This document shows, in pieces, positions 22,650-33,900 of a stretch of 64,000 bases of DNA; positions within the stretch are counted from its first letter, which is position 1; the number at the start of each line of letters is the position of its first letter. Source of the DNA: Tachypleus tridentatus (Eukaryota > Arthropoda > Merostomata > Xiphosura > Limulidae); the NCBI RefSeq assembly GCF_004210375.1, contig NC_134828.1, forward strand, positions 21,940,400 through 22,004,399. Reading direction: 5' to 3'. Made by a program: the position numbers and the translations under genes. Under the pieces are notes generated by a model. The model was not told where the DNA came from, made no database searches, and worked only from the letters and a program-made list of their open reading frames with translations.

Positions 22650-22772
22650 TTATATACCAAGCTATACAAAGGGCGATCTGTGATCTGCCCACCACGTGTA
22701 TCGAAACCCGATTTTAAGCAATATAAGTCCGCAGACATATCACTGTACCACAAGGGGCACTTTAGTCATACT
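22650..22772 (-). mobile_element. short tRNA-derived SINE (family 2)
   Basis: Minus-strand relative of 21290-21425, recognised by 'tatcgaaacccgatttt' and 'agtccgcagac'. Confidence 0.65.
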
Positions 22773-22867
22773 TCGCCAGCTGTATTAATTCATAGATTTA
22801 ATAGTTTGAAGGTGCAGATTTAGCAATACTTTATCAGCCAACTGAAAGAAACAACAAAACAGTTGTG

Positions 22868-23110
22868 TTATTTTGAATTTCGCGCAAAACTACCAAAGGG
22901 CTATCTGCGCTAGCCGTCCCTAATTTAGTAGTGTAGAACTAGAGGGAAGGCAGCTAGTCATCACCACCCACCGCCAACTCTTGGGCTACTCTTTTACCAA
23001 CGAATAGTGGGATTGACCGTCACATTTTAACAATCTCACGGCTAAAAGGGCGAGATCTTTGGTGCGACCGGGATTTAAACTCGCTACTCTCGGATTACGA
23101 CCGAGATATA
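22868..23110 (-). mobile_element. tRNA-derived SINE (family 1), 5'-truncated
   Basis: Minus-strand copy with tail, middle and part of the head. It breaks off after 'ctctcggattacgacc'. No clear target duplication is seen. Confidence 0.85.
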
Positions 23111-23841
23111 GGACCGTATAACAAAACACCACCGTATGAAGTTGAAATGTACATGAAACACTATTGCTGGAAAAAGCAGAAAGAAACTGGCTGATCATGT
23201 TAGTCGTAGGGTTGCCGCAGAATATTAAGGTTAAAATGTAAAATGATCAATATAATTTACATCGAGAAACTAAATCAATTATAATTTGTGTCATATTTTG
23301 TTTCCCTGAAACATTTCCCACTTCATGATATATTTCCACGTTATGCATTCCTAGGACATTCACCTCCAGTTTCAGAACCAATGTGTTTTAGACAGGTAAA
23401 ACATTAAAATCCTTATTCAAAGTTGCTGCCTTTTTAAGACTGTGACATGGCTGAACTTCGAAATGTTTGTTTTTTCTCGTATTTAACTTATTTGCTCATC
23501 AGTATCCCCGGGGGTTTACAATACTAATAAATCGGGTTTTGTTACCCTCGATGGTTTCTTTAAGTTAACAGCAAACAAATCTCTTTTATTTTTAGAGCAG
23601 AAAATATTATCAATATATCTTCTCATGCAAACATTTTAAAGCTCAACTATTTCAATAACATCGAACATTATGTAGGAAAATTCAAAACAGATCTGAATGA
23701 AGTAGATATTAATCCATCAGAACACATAACTTGAAAATTTGATTTTAGTCTTTCAATGTCTCTTTCAATATTTGAGAGCAGAAACCTTCCCTATTTTTAC
23801 TTGAATAGTGCCTTATGTATAAAAATAAAAAATCTGAGAGT

Positions 23842-24117
23842 CTGGTTTGTTTTGAATTTCGCGCAAAGCTACACAAGGGCTATTTGCACTAGCCGTCCCT
23901 ATTTTAGCAGTGTAAGACTAGAGGGAAGGCAGCTAGTCATCACCACCCACCGCTAACTCTAGGGCTACTTTTTTACCAACGAATAGTGGGATTGGTTGTT
24001 GTGTTATAATGCCCTTATGGCTGAAAGGGTGAGCATGTTTGGTGTGTGTGGGGGGATACGGGCCCGCGACCCGAGGATTACGAGACGCGTGCCTTAACCA
24101 CCTGGCCATGTCGGACC
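23842..24117 (-). mobile_element. tRNA-derived SINE (family 1), block B reference copy
   Basis: Near full-length minus-strand SINE. Its head half (23967-24117) aligns with the truncated SINE at 6063-6206 in block A, so it was already in place before the two blocks diverged. Confidence 0.88.
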
Positions 24118-25548
24118 AAAACTGAAAGCTTTTGAAAGCTAGACGTTTATTTTCAACCTTCAATATAAACTATTTATGCACCTTTGAGCTACTATGATAC
24201 TTAATGGTTAAATTGTTGTGTACAGTTTAAATAAATAAAATTAGTTGTTGTATCTTGTAAAAGCAAGATTATTTATTTATACTTTTTGATTTTCTTCTTT
24301 TGTGATATTAGCAGTCTTTTCGTTTGAAATCGAATACGTTTTTCGGCGGGAAAACAAACACATCTAAATTGTTTGATTTAACGTAGTTTAATGAATGACA
24401 CTTAACATAAGATGTAATTTAGGACTAAGAGTAACAACTGAAATTTGAAGTTAAAATTACGAAAGACGATTTCGGTTGAAGAAGTCAATTAACAACGGTA
24501 TTCTAACTGAAATGTGAATGAAAGGTCTTTTTACGTAATGTGTAGGTTTAATAAGTAACGTTATTCGTCAGATAGTGTGTAAGTTTTAATTTACTCTGTA
24601 ATCACGTAAACAAAACGCTGGGCCTCTTACTGACAAAAGCTAGTAGACGTACTACCCAATACCAGTGCCACTGAAGAAACTATTAATGTACTAAAACTAG
24701 ATTATAACAACGAGAGGTAATACTAGTAATAGTATTATAAATATTAAGTATAAAAAATATCAGCTTGTAACTGTAAGTTAAATGAAGAGAAATCTAAAAT
24801 GACAAAAGTAAAACTTTAGTTAACATCAAAAATTTAGCTTTTTTGAATAAACACGAAAAAGAATAAGAATATTTTTTCTACTTTAGTGAACAACTTACCT
24901 TTAGTATATTTTAAAACTTATTGACTTTTTCAAGTTCAAGAATATTTGCTTCTGAAAGTTTCGTTTCATTGATTGATAGTTAAAGTAACTTGTAATATAC
25001 TATTAATATTACTACAAGTAGTTAGTGATGTATAAGTTCAGGTATATTCTACACTACGTAAGTAGTACGAATATTAATACCTGATGCAAGGAGAATACAT
25101 ATGTTAAAAAAATAACCAATTAACAATAAAAATGTAAAATTCTATTACAATTGTTTGTGTGTAATGATAATTTTATTTTGTATGAAGGTATATATAGTGT
25201 CACACACACACACGTAAAATACATTTTGGAGGTTATGGTCTTGAAAATAAGTGAAGGGCCTCACAGAAAAAAATGTTATGTCTTAGGTAAATGTTCCATG
25301 TTATTCTTGGAATCATTTTGGGCAAGACTTGTTAAATAAACAACAAAATCTCCAATACAAAAGCAATGTTTTTAATACAACAAAAATCACAAAATAAGAA
25401 GAGCAATAATAATTAATTGGGTATAAAAGAACCAGAAGATGAACAAAAATATATTTTGTAATATTATTTTAAATGCCAAAGAAGCAATTTTGAATCCTAA
25501 ATGAATAATTAGTAATGAACTCGGTATCCAAGTGTCACCACAAAGGGT
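24118..25548. repeat. block B, right part (homologous to 6207-7996)
   Basis: Direct homology to block A with the same order of features, but lacking about 350 bases found at 7220-7570. Beyond 25548 the two blocks no longer align. Confidence 0.85.
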
Positions 25549-25885
25549 AACTTTGTGTTTGTTTTTTTAATATAAAATTCTTTTACTAATATTTAATGTT
25601 TACAATGAGCAAATAAATCTAGGGCTGAAACAAATGATAGAAGGAAATATTTGTAAGCAGTAAGAAACAGGTCATAACTAGATAAATAATACTTGAAACT
25701 TATGCTTTACAATTTCATTTATACCATTTAAGAATGCTTTGTAAAAGTCTGGCTGGTTTTCAGAGTTAGCTCTAACAGTTGTTAATGATGTTTACACATC
25801 TGGTTGATTTAATAGTCATGCTGATATTTCTACTAACTTGAAATTAGTTTTTCACTTTCCAGCTTACTATAAGTTATTTTGAAAA

Positions 25886-27275
25886 ACTTGTGTGTGTAGA
25901 ACTAGGGAAGTGGAACTATGTGGTAGTATGATTCTTGTTTTTAGAATTGAAGTCTAAATGAGAGTAGTCATTAACTTGTGTGTGTAGAACTAGGGAAGTG
26001 GAACTATGTGATAGTATGATTCTTGTTTTTAGAATTGATGTCTAAATGAGAGTAGTCATTAACTTGTGTGTGTAGAACTAGGGAAGTGGAACTATGTGAT
26101 AGTATGATTCTTGTTTTAGAATTGAAGTCTAAATGAGAGTAGTCATTAACTTGTGTGTGTAGAACTAGGGAAGTGGAACTATGTGATAGTATGATTCTTG
26201 TTTTTAGAATTGAAGTCTAAATGAGAGTAGTCATTAACTTGTGTGTGTAGAACTAGGGAAGTGGAACTATGTGATAGTATGATTCTTGTTTTTAGAATTG
26301 AAGTCTAAATGAGAGTAGTCATTAACTTGTGTGTGTAGAACTAGGGAAGTGGAACTATGTGATAGTATGGTTCTTGTTTTTAGAATTGATGTCTAAATGA
26401 GAGTAGCCATTAACTTGTGTGTGTAGAACTAGGGAAGTGGAACTATGTGGTAGTATTGTTCTTGTTTTTAGAATTGATGTCTAAATGAGAGTAGCCATTA
26501 ACTTGTGTGTGTAGAACTAGGGAAGTGGAACTATGTGATAGTATGGTTCTTGTTTTTAGAATTGAAGTCTAAATGAGAGTAGTCATTAACTTGTGTGTGT
26601 AGAACTAGGGAAGTGGAACTATGTGGTAGTATTGTTCTTGTTTTTAGAATTGAAGTCTAAATGAGAGTAGTCATTAACTTGTGTGTGTAGAACTAGGGAA
26701 GTGGAACTATGTGATAGTATGGTTCTTGTTTTTAGAATTGATGTCTAAATGAGAGTAGTCATTAACTTGTGTGTGTAGAACTTGGGAAGTGGAACTATGT
26801 GATAGTATGATTCTTGTTTTTAGAATTGAAATCTAAATGAGAGTAGTCATTAACTTGTGTGTGTAGAACTAGGGAAGTGGAACTATGTGATAGTATGATT
26901 CTTGTTTTTAGAATTGATGTCTAAATGAGAGTAGCCATTTGTTCAATACTAGGGAAGTGGAACTATGTGATAGTATGATTCTTGTTTTTAGAATTGAAGT
27001 CTAAATGAGAGTAGTCATTAACTTGTGTGTGAAGAACTAGGGAAGTGGAACTATGTGATAGTATGATTCTTGTTTTTAGAATTGATGTCTAAATGAGAGT
27101 AGCCATTTGTTCAATACTAGGGAAGTGGAACTATGTGATAGTATGATTCTTGTTTTTAGAATTGAAGTCTAAATGAGAGTAGTCATTAACTTGTGTGTGT
27201 AGAACTAGGGAAGTGGAACTATGTGATAGTATGATTCTTGTTTTTAGAATTGATGTCTAAATGAGAGTAGTCATT
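25886..27275. repeat. 88-bp minisatellite, about 16 units
   Basis: Units begin at 25886, 25974, 26062, 26149, 26237 and onward. A typical unit starts acttgtgtgtgtagaacta and ends gagtagtcatta. In at least two later units the start is replaced by tgttcaatacta, giving a shorter variant that alternates with the standard type near 26935-27275. The array ends about 470 bases before the HAUS3 start codon. Stops occur in all frames, so it is not coding. Confidence 0.97.
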
Positions 27276-27484
27276 TGTTCAATACCTATTCTCTCACCAG
27301 CTGTGTGATAATAAATTTGTTTACTTAGAAATGTGAGGTTTGGAATATTGTACAAGGGACAACGAGGATAAGCTGTAACGACCTATTTGAATTTTCTAAT
27401 CTTCCCTTCCACACACACACAAAGGAAATTGTTGAATTTTTAGTTCTGAGTGCATTAGAAGATTGATGGTCAAATTCCACTGTT

Positions 27485-27610
27485 TTGTCTGACAATATAA
27501 GCCCAAGAGTTGGCAATAGATGGCATTGAGTAGCTGCTTTCCATCACGTGAAAATCAGGGATGACTACTGAGTGTAGACCTCGTGTATCTTTATGTGAAA
27601 CGTGACAAGA
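27485..27610 (+). mobile_element. degenerate SINE (family 1) fragment
   Basis: Weak match to the SINE middle and tail ('gcccaagagttggcaa', 'agctgctttcc', 'tgtgaaacgtgac'). The tRNA head is not visible. It lies between the minisatellite and the HAUS3 start. Confidence 0.5.
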
Positions 27611-27740
27611 GAAACAATGATTTCCTTCATTGGTATTGATTTCTTGAACATCTTAAAGGTTTAATCACAGTTCTTGATCAAAATCTGTTTATGTTTGATT
27701 TTTATTGTCTCTTATGTCAGATGTGTGTTTTTATAGTGAC

Positions 27741-27931
27741 ATGAGTGAAGAGATGAATGGGGGTGGAAAATTTCTACAAACTTTAATCAAAGTTGGTTTT
27801 CCTGGAGCAAAAGACTTGGATGGTTGCAGCTTTGATTGGATGTTTGAAACTAAGCCTTTGGTTCCATTCCTTGACTGGTTCTGTGACAGTGTTGATAGAG
27901 CAAATGTGTTGACAGAAGAAGAACTCCACCA
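27741..27931 (+). CDS. HAUS3: HAUS3 exon 1 (first coding exon)
   Basis: Codes for residues 1-63 plus two bases of codon 64. ATG at 27741 is preferred because it places the conserved FLQTLIKVGFP block where other HAUS3 proteins have it. An in-frame ATG lies upstream at 27714, and two acceptor-like sites (ending 27720 and 27736) suggest a 5' untranslated exon further left. The donor is gtatgt at 27932. Confidence 0.9.
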
Positions 27932-30900
27932 GTATGTATCAATAAACCTGAATACTTAGTTATATATCTTTGCATGCTAGTAGCTAATATTTATCAGGGT
28001 ATAAAGGAACTTAACATTGTTTGGTAGTTTTCCATTATGCCTCTCCAATGTTAATAACTTTTCTGTTATACCCATGCAATTTGAATAACTTTGAAAATGT
28101 ATAAATATGTTTATATGTTAATATATATATGTGTGCATTTTATTTGTATAATAAATGCCTGTGATAAATATCTAAAAATATATTAATAACCATTGTATTA
28201 ATATTAATAATTACTTTTAACTTATGATGTAGACTGTCTGTCATTTGGAAACTTCCATACCTATTGTGCAGCCCCAATGCCAATAAATGTGTCCAAAAAA
28301 TTTGACTTTAACTTAAAAAAATAGATTGGATAGTTTTTGTTTTTTTCAATAAAAATATTCCCCCATTGGTTTTTGAGGGACTTGTTAAAGGAAGTTTGTT
28401 AATTTTATCAAATGTTACTAATAGTGTGTGTTTAATTAAATTTTGGCTTTATGTATTTTAGGTATGAAGAGTTAAAATGTCGTGGATCTGTGTTGAAGGA
28501 AGAAGTTTTGGAAAAAGCATTACACTGTTTGACATTTGAGTCTCAGTCTGTACCACTGGATGTCTTGAGGTGAAGTCACTTTGAAAAAAAAGTGGAATAT
28601 GCTAGATTCTTAGGTTAAGTTTTTGAGAAAGAATTAATGCAGTTCAGGTCATTAAATAATTTTTAAAATGTATACATTTTTCCAGAGATAAACTAATAAA
28701 TGTGAAAGAGTTAGAGTACCAAAACAAACATGGTTTTTGAGCTGTGGTATTTAGGTAGACCCACCCACTATTTACATTTTTCTGCAAGCCCTTATTAGTT
28801 ATGTAATTTTTTTAATGTATCTGAAGTGAATATTTGTTGTATCCAATTATCTGTGTTTGTTTAGAATTCTGCATGTTACACAGCAGGATACCTGAAGTCA
28901 GTGTTACCACATTCAATACTTATTATTAGTTGTGGCTCATAGAACAGCTCTGAGTCTGTATTTTTCTCAAGTGCAAACTTTTAGCTTCTATCTTCATCAT
29001 CTCTTGACCAATTTGATATCTAACTACAGTTTTGGACTCTGGAGGTCAAATCCTTTTAATTGATTGTATTTGACCACACAAAAAGTTTCATAGATTATCC
29101 TGCCAAAAAAGAATTTCAATTTGAGGATCAGCTGAGTGGCTCATAAAACAGCTCTGAGTTTGTATTTTTCTCAAGTGCAAACTTTTAGCTTCTATCTTCA
29201 TCATCTCTTGACCAATTTGATATCTAATTACAGTTTTGGACTCTGGAGGTCAAATCCTTTTGATTGATTCTATTTGACCACACAAAACGTTTCATAGATT
29301 ATCCTGCCAAAAAAGAATTTCAATTTGAAGATAAGCTGGTAGATATACTGATGATTATTAAAATCAAATTGGGTATACTTGTGCCTCATACTTGGTATCA
29401 CTGGTGCACCAAAATATAGGTAATAAAAAGGGAATAAATGCCTCATAGATAAATGTATTCTAATCTTGCTATAATAATTTAAAGTACCATGAATATTGAG
29501 GATTCCCTTTTGTTGGAAGAGGAAGAACTCAGAATGTTAACGACTGTGATAGGCCTTCATAAAAACAATTGATGGAAGTGTTGAGTGTGGCATATTTTAG
29601 TCATCATCCACAGTATATATTACCCTTTTCAACCAGTTTCTATTTCAAAGTGTATTCTGACATAATAGACAGACAACCAACAAGGGATCATTTGGTCCTT
29701 CAAGACTGCCCTAAAAAGTAAAAACTTAAACTCTTTCTTGACTTTTAGGAAATTATTGATTTCATTTTTAAATTCTTGTAAGGTACCAGTCTATTACTGC
29801 TTATTGAAATGTAAGCCAACTAGCTTGTTAGAAAAATATACTTGTTGTTAGTAGGTTATTATTGAACTTTGCTAATCACATTATTGTTCAGCTTCTTAAT
29901 TGATTGTGTTTAACCTGATTATATTCACTTGAAACTTGGATAGTTTACATGTAAAAAATTATTACTTTTCTCCCAAATGTTCCCCTGCTTTACTTCTTGC
30001 AACTGAATCATCCTTTGTGGTTGATGATAAATCTTTAACTTCATTCCCTCTGATTGGCTCTCTGAAGTTTTGGAGATAAAATAATTAGATCCATCATCAA
30101 ACAACTTATAACTTGGAATTCTGAAATAATTCCTATTGTCAGTGTATTTTCCACATCCAACAAAGTCTCAATAATTTCCACAATATCACAGTCTTCCATT
30201 TTGACTTAAGGTTCTTGATACCCCAAGCACAGTTATATTTAACAATGACAGAGGTATCTTTAAAGTTATTACGTTGTGTTTCCAATTTCCATCATCAGAC
30301 CAAAACTAATATTTGTTCCATCTCTACTGTTAAGTAATTCATTCTCATATTTAGTCCAAGGGAGTACAAACTATCTCTCTTTCATATATATAATCTACAC
30401 ACACACATGCATGTATAAACCATCACTAAATCCATTTATAGTAATAATTTATTGTTAATTTCTACTTTTATAATTCTTTATGAGGGTCATAGTCTTCATG
30501 CAGTGTCAAAAATGATTGTAACCAGGGGTAGATTTAAGTGGTGTTTTCCTATAAATTTCAACTAACTCTGCTTGTATGACATATCATTGTCTGTCATTAT
30601 AGAAATAATAACAAATGCAGATAACACTATAACAATTTTAATGTATGAAGTGTTTTACTGAAACAAATACCCACTTTTTCACACAGATTAGCCTTCTTCC
30701 TTGTGTTCGTGCACTTTGCCAAAGAGATTTTCAAACCACTAGCCTTGTGAAAACTTCCTCCTAATTTCATGAGAAACCATGTGAATTTGAACTGCAAGAC
30801 CATCCACCAGTATCAGTGTGACACACCATCCCATATGGCAATTTCCTGTTCCTTGATTTCCAGTCTTTGGAGTCACTTTTGCAAAATTTTGGTTGGATTC

Positions 30901-33900
30901 ATTATCTTCGGGTTCTCCTTTCAGTTCCCAGTTTTCCTGTTTTTAAGCCTTTCTCAGTACCATTTTTCAGTTCTGTTTCTCCTTTCAGTTCATAACAGAA
31001 ACCCTTCACTGCTTCCTTGATAATTTTTCTGAGGAATCTCATTCATCTCTTTTTTTTTTTTTTTCTTGTTGACAATGGCCCATTCCACCTGTGATGGCCT
31101 TTTTCTTCTCATCTGGTTTTTCTGTTGTTGAATCCTTTGGGAAGAGTTACTCTCTTATCTCAAGTCTTGTACACTTTCACCTTTCTCTGGGACATTTATC
31201 TTGTTCCATTTCTTCATCTGGATATTTTTGTGATGTACCTTTTTTGATGGAATCATGGACTTAAGCTTTTTACCACCAATGTTTCTTATCTTTTGTAGTT
31301 TTCCATTGCTCCCACTTCTTATTTATTCTGGTATCCGGGATATTTACCTCTTCCCTTCCCGCTTCCATCTGAGGTCTCATTTATCAATCTAATTGCCAGT
31401 GACCAACTGGTTGGTTTGAGACCCGTGGAAGCACATGTGTCATGTTTTGCAGACTTTGAACAAGTTTTTTAGCTGACAGAGGAATTATTCAAGTTTCTTC
31501 ACATGGTCTTTTTCTACATTTTCTTCCTCCTCCTTCATCCCAACCTGTCTCATTTTACCACCTGTCCACTTCTGGTCACCTTCAATTTCTCAAGTGGGCA
31601 GTATTGGATTGAGTGGGAAAATAAGGGATTAAGAGGGTTCATGATTCGTTTCCTGGTTTTCACTTCAACCTTTTTGTTGTTTCCCTAAAAACAGGGGGAT
31701 GATGCTAATTATTGTCTTCTCTGAAATGTTTCTTGGTTTTCCACATTTTTGGATGATTTATTTATTCTCTGCTGGCCATTTCAAACCAGGTCTGTGGATG
31801 GCCAAGGTTTATGTTTTGGATGCTTTTTTTTCACAGTGCAATTACCCTGTTCTATACTGGAGTACCTTGTGTGATTGCTAAGCCATTCTAATAGTATCTC
31901 TGACCTCTGGCATTCTCTTAACTTTTCTCAAACTGGACCTTCACTTATTTATGGATGGTTCTCAGTCAGAATGGGGTGTGTCTCTGAATGACAGTCTAAC
32001 TGTGGGGTCGTGGTCTCTGGAGGAACATTCTCTGTATACCAACACCCTTGAACTGCTTGCTGTGTATTAGGCATGCAAATATTTTTATTTTTGTCTTATG
32101 GATCATCACTAAATGATCCATTCAAACAATTCTACACTCATGCCGCACATCAACTGCTGGGGGGCACACACTCCAGGATTACTTGCTCTCAAACATAGGA
32201 CCTCCTCTTTTTAGTCCAATCCAGTTGAGTATATCTAATAGCCTTTCTTGTTCTGGGTGCACTGGATATTGTTGTGGACTGTATTTCCAGACAAGACCAT
32301 GTCCTGTGAAGAAAACGGTCCTTCTACCCCGGAGTCTTCCATTGGATCTATTCCCTCGAACTTCAAACATCATTTCTTTTGGTTTCTTGCACTTCGCTAC
32401 TCATCCCTGGTATCAGTGCCTTCAATTAGGTCCTATCTCTTCCTCTGTGCATTCTCTCTTGTGGAGTTGCTCTGATTTAGAATAACTCTAGTAGGTTCCA
32501 TTTTGATGGCTTTTTACAGGCAAACCCAACTTTGGATTTTGTCACACTGTCATGAACTACTTTTTAATAGTATTTATAGTAACATAAATATATGAGTGTG
32601 TTAGGTTAAGGATTTTTCTACAGTAGACATCTGTTACTTGGTGATAAATTTCATGACAAACGAACAGCATGCACTTCACTTGTTTTGAAAATAATACATA
32701 TGCATTAGAAACAAGTTAATCTCGTTATATCAATCTTTAAGCCATTCGCTTTAAAGAAGGTTAACTTTACATTTTCTGATTTTTTTATGACCGAATTTCA
32801 CTTTTACATGACTTTATTTTATTCTCTTTCCACTCGCCTGGCTGCAGCTATTTACATATCTGTTATTTAGGCCTTCCACAAATCTTCATAGCCTTGACAT
32901 TAATGGATTGTAAACACAATGTTCAGTTGTCTCAAAATCAATGAACTACAAACATAAATAAATTAATAATACTATCTACACTAAATAGTCTGACATATTC
33001 CATCTTCTCTTATCCAAGCCCACATTTCTCCTTCCCAACATACTGTCCCTTTTCACCAAATCCTATGTGTTACTCTTTCATCAAGGAGTGACCTCTTTAC
33101 ATGTTGGATTTGTCTAACTTGTAATTTGAGTCGGACTTTACTAATAAGTAGCTTTCCAATCGTCCTACTCTTATCACTCTTCCTTCTCTTCAGTGGACCA
33201 ACATAAGTGGTGTGCTTGTCTTTGTTGGTCTATCCATCATTCTTTATTTCCCTCAAGTGACAGACCATTCAACATATTACCTCTTCCTTTCTGTAGCTTT
33301 TCTTTAGGTACCACTGTGAATTGTTGGGTAGCATTATATACTATCTTCCTCTTTTTCTGATACCATAGGATATTTTCTTTATCTGTCTTTTCTTCTCTCT
33401 TCTGTTCCTTCTTTATCCAATACCCTGCTCATCTTATTCTACTGCTTGATGAGAATCTAAATGTGGTCCCACCACACTCTTATTTGATACTTTTTTTGAA
33501 ACCTCTAGCAACTTGTTTGATGTGTCATCTCTACCTGAAGACATATTTCTTCCTCCTTGCTTGTGGTCATTGTCGTTCAGGTTTATATGCCATAGATTCA
33601 TCTATGGAATTCTTTTCCATTGCCCTCACCTTTTCCTTTATTACAGCTAGCCTTTTTTCCCAAGATTGCAGCAGCTAGGGAATTTGGTAACACCTTTTCT
33701 CCCATATTCTTTCCATCTATTTTCCACCTCCATGATAGTAAAGATCTGGACAGACTCCATCAAAGTGGTTTATTATTTATCACGAACTTCCTTCTTGCGG
33801 GCCTCCCATCACTATCCTTTCATATTGTTGAACTCTTTCTGTACCAGATACTTCTTTTCTACCACTCTTAAAGGATGGATCCACCAGCTTGTCTATCTGA

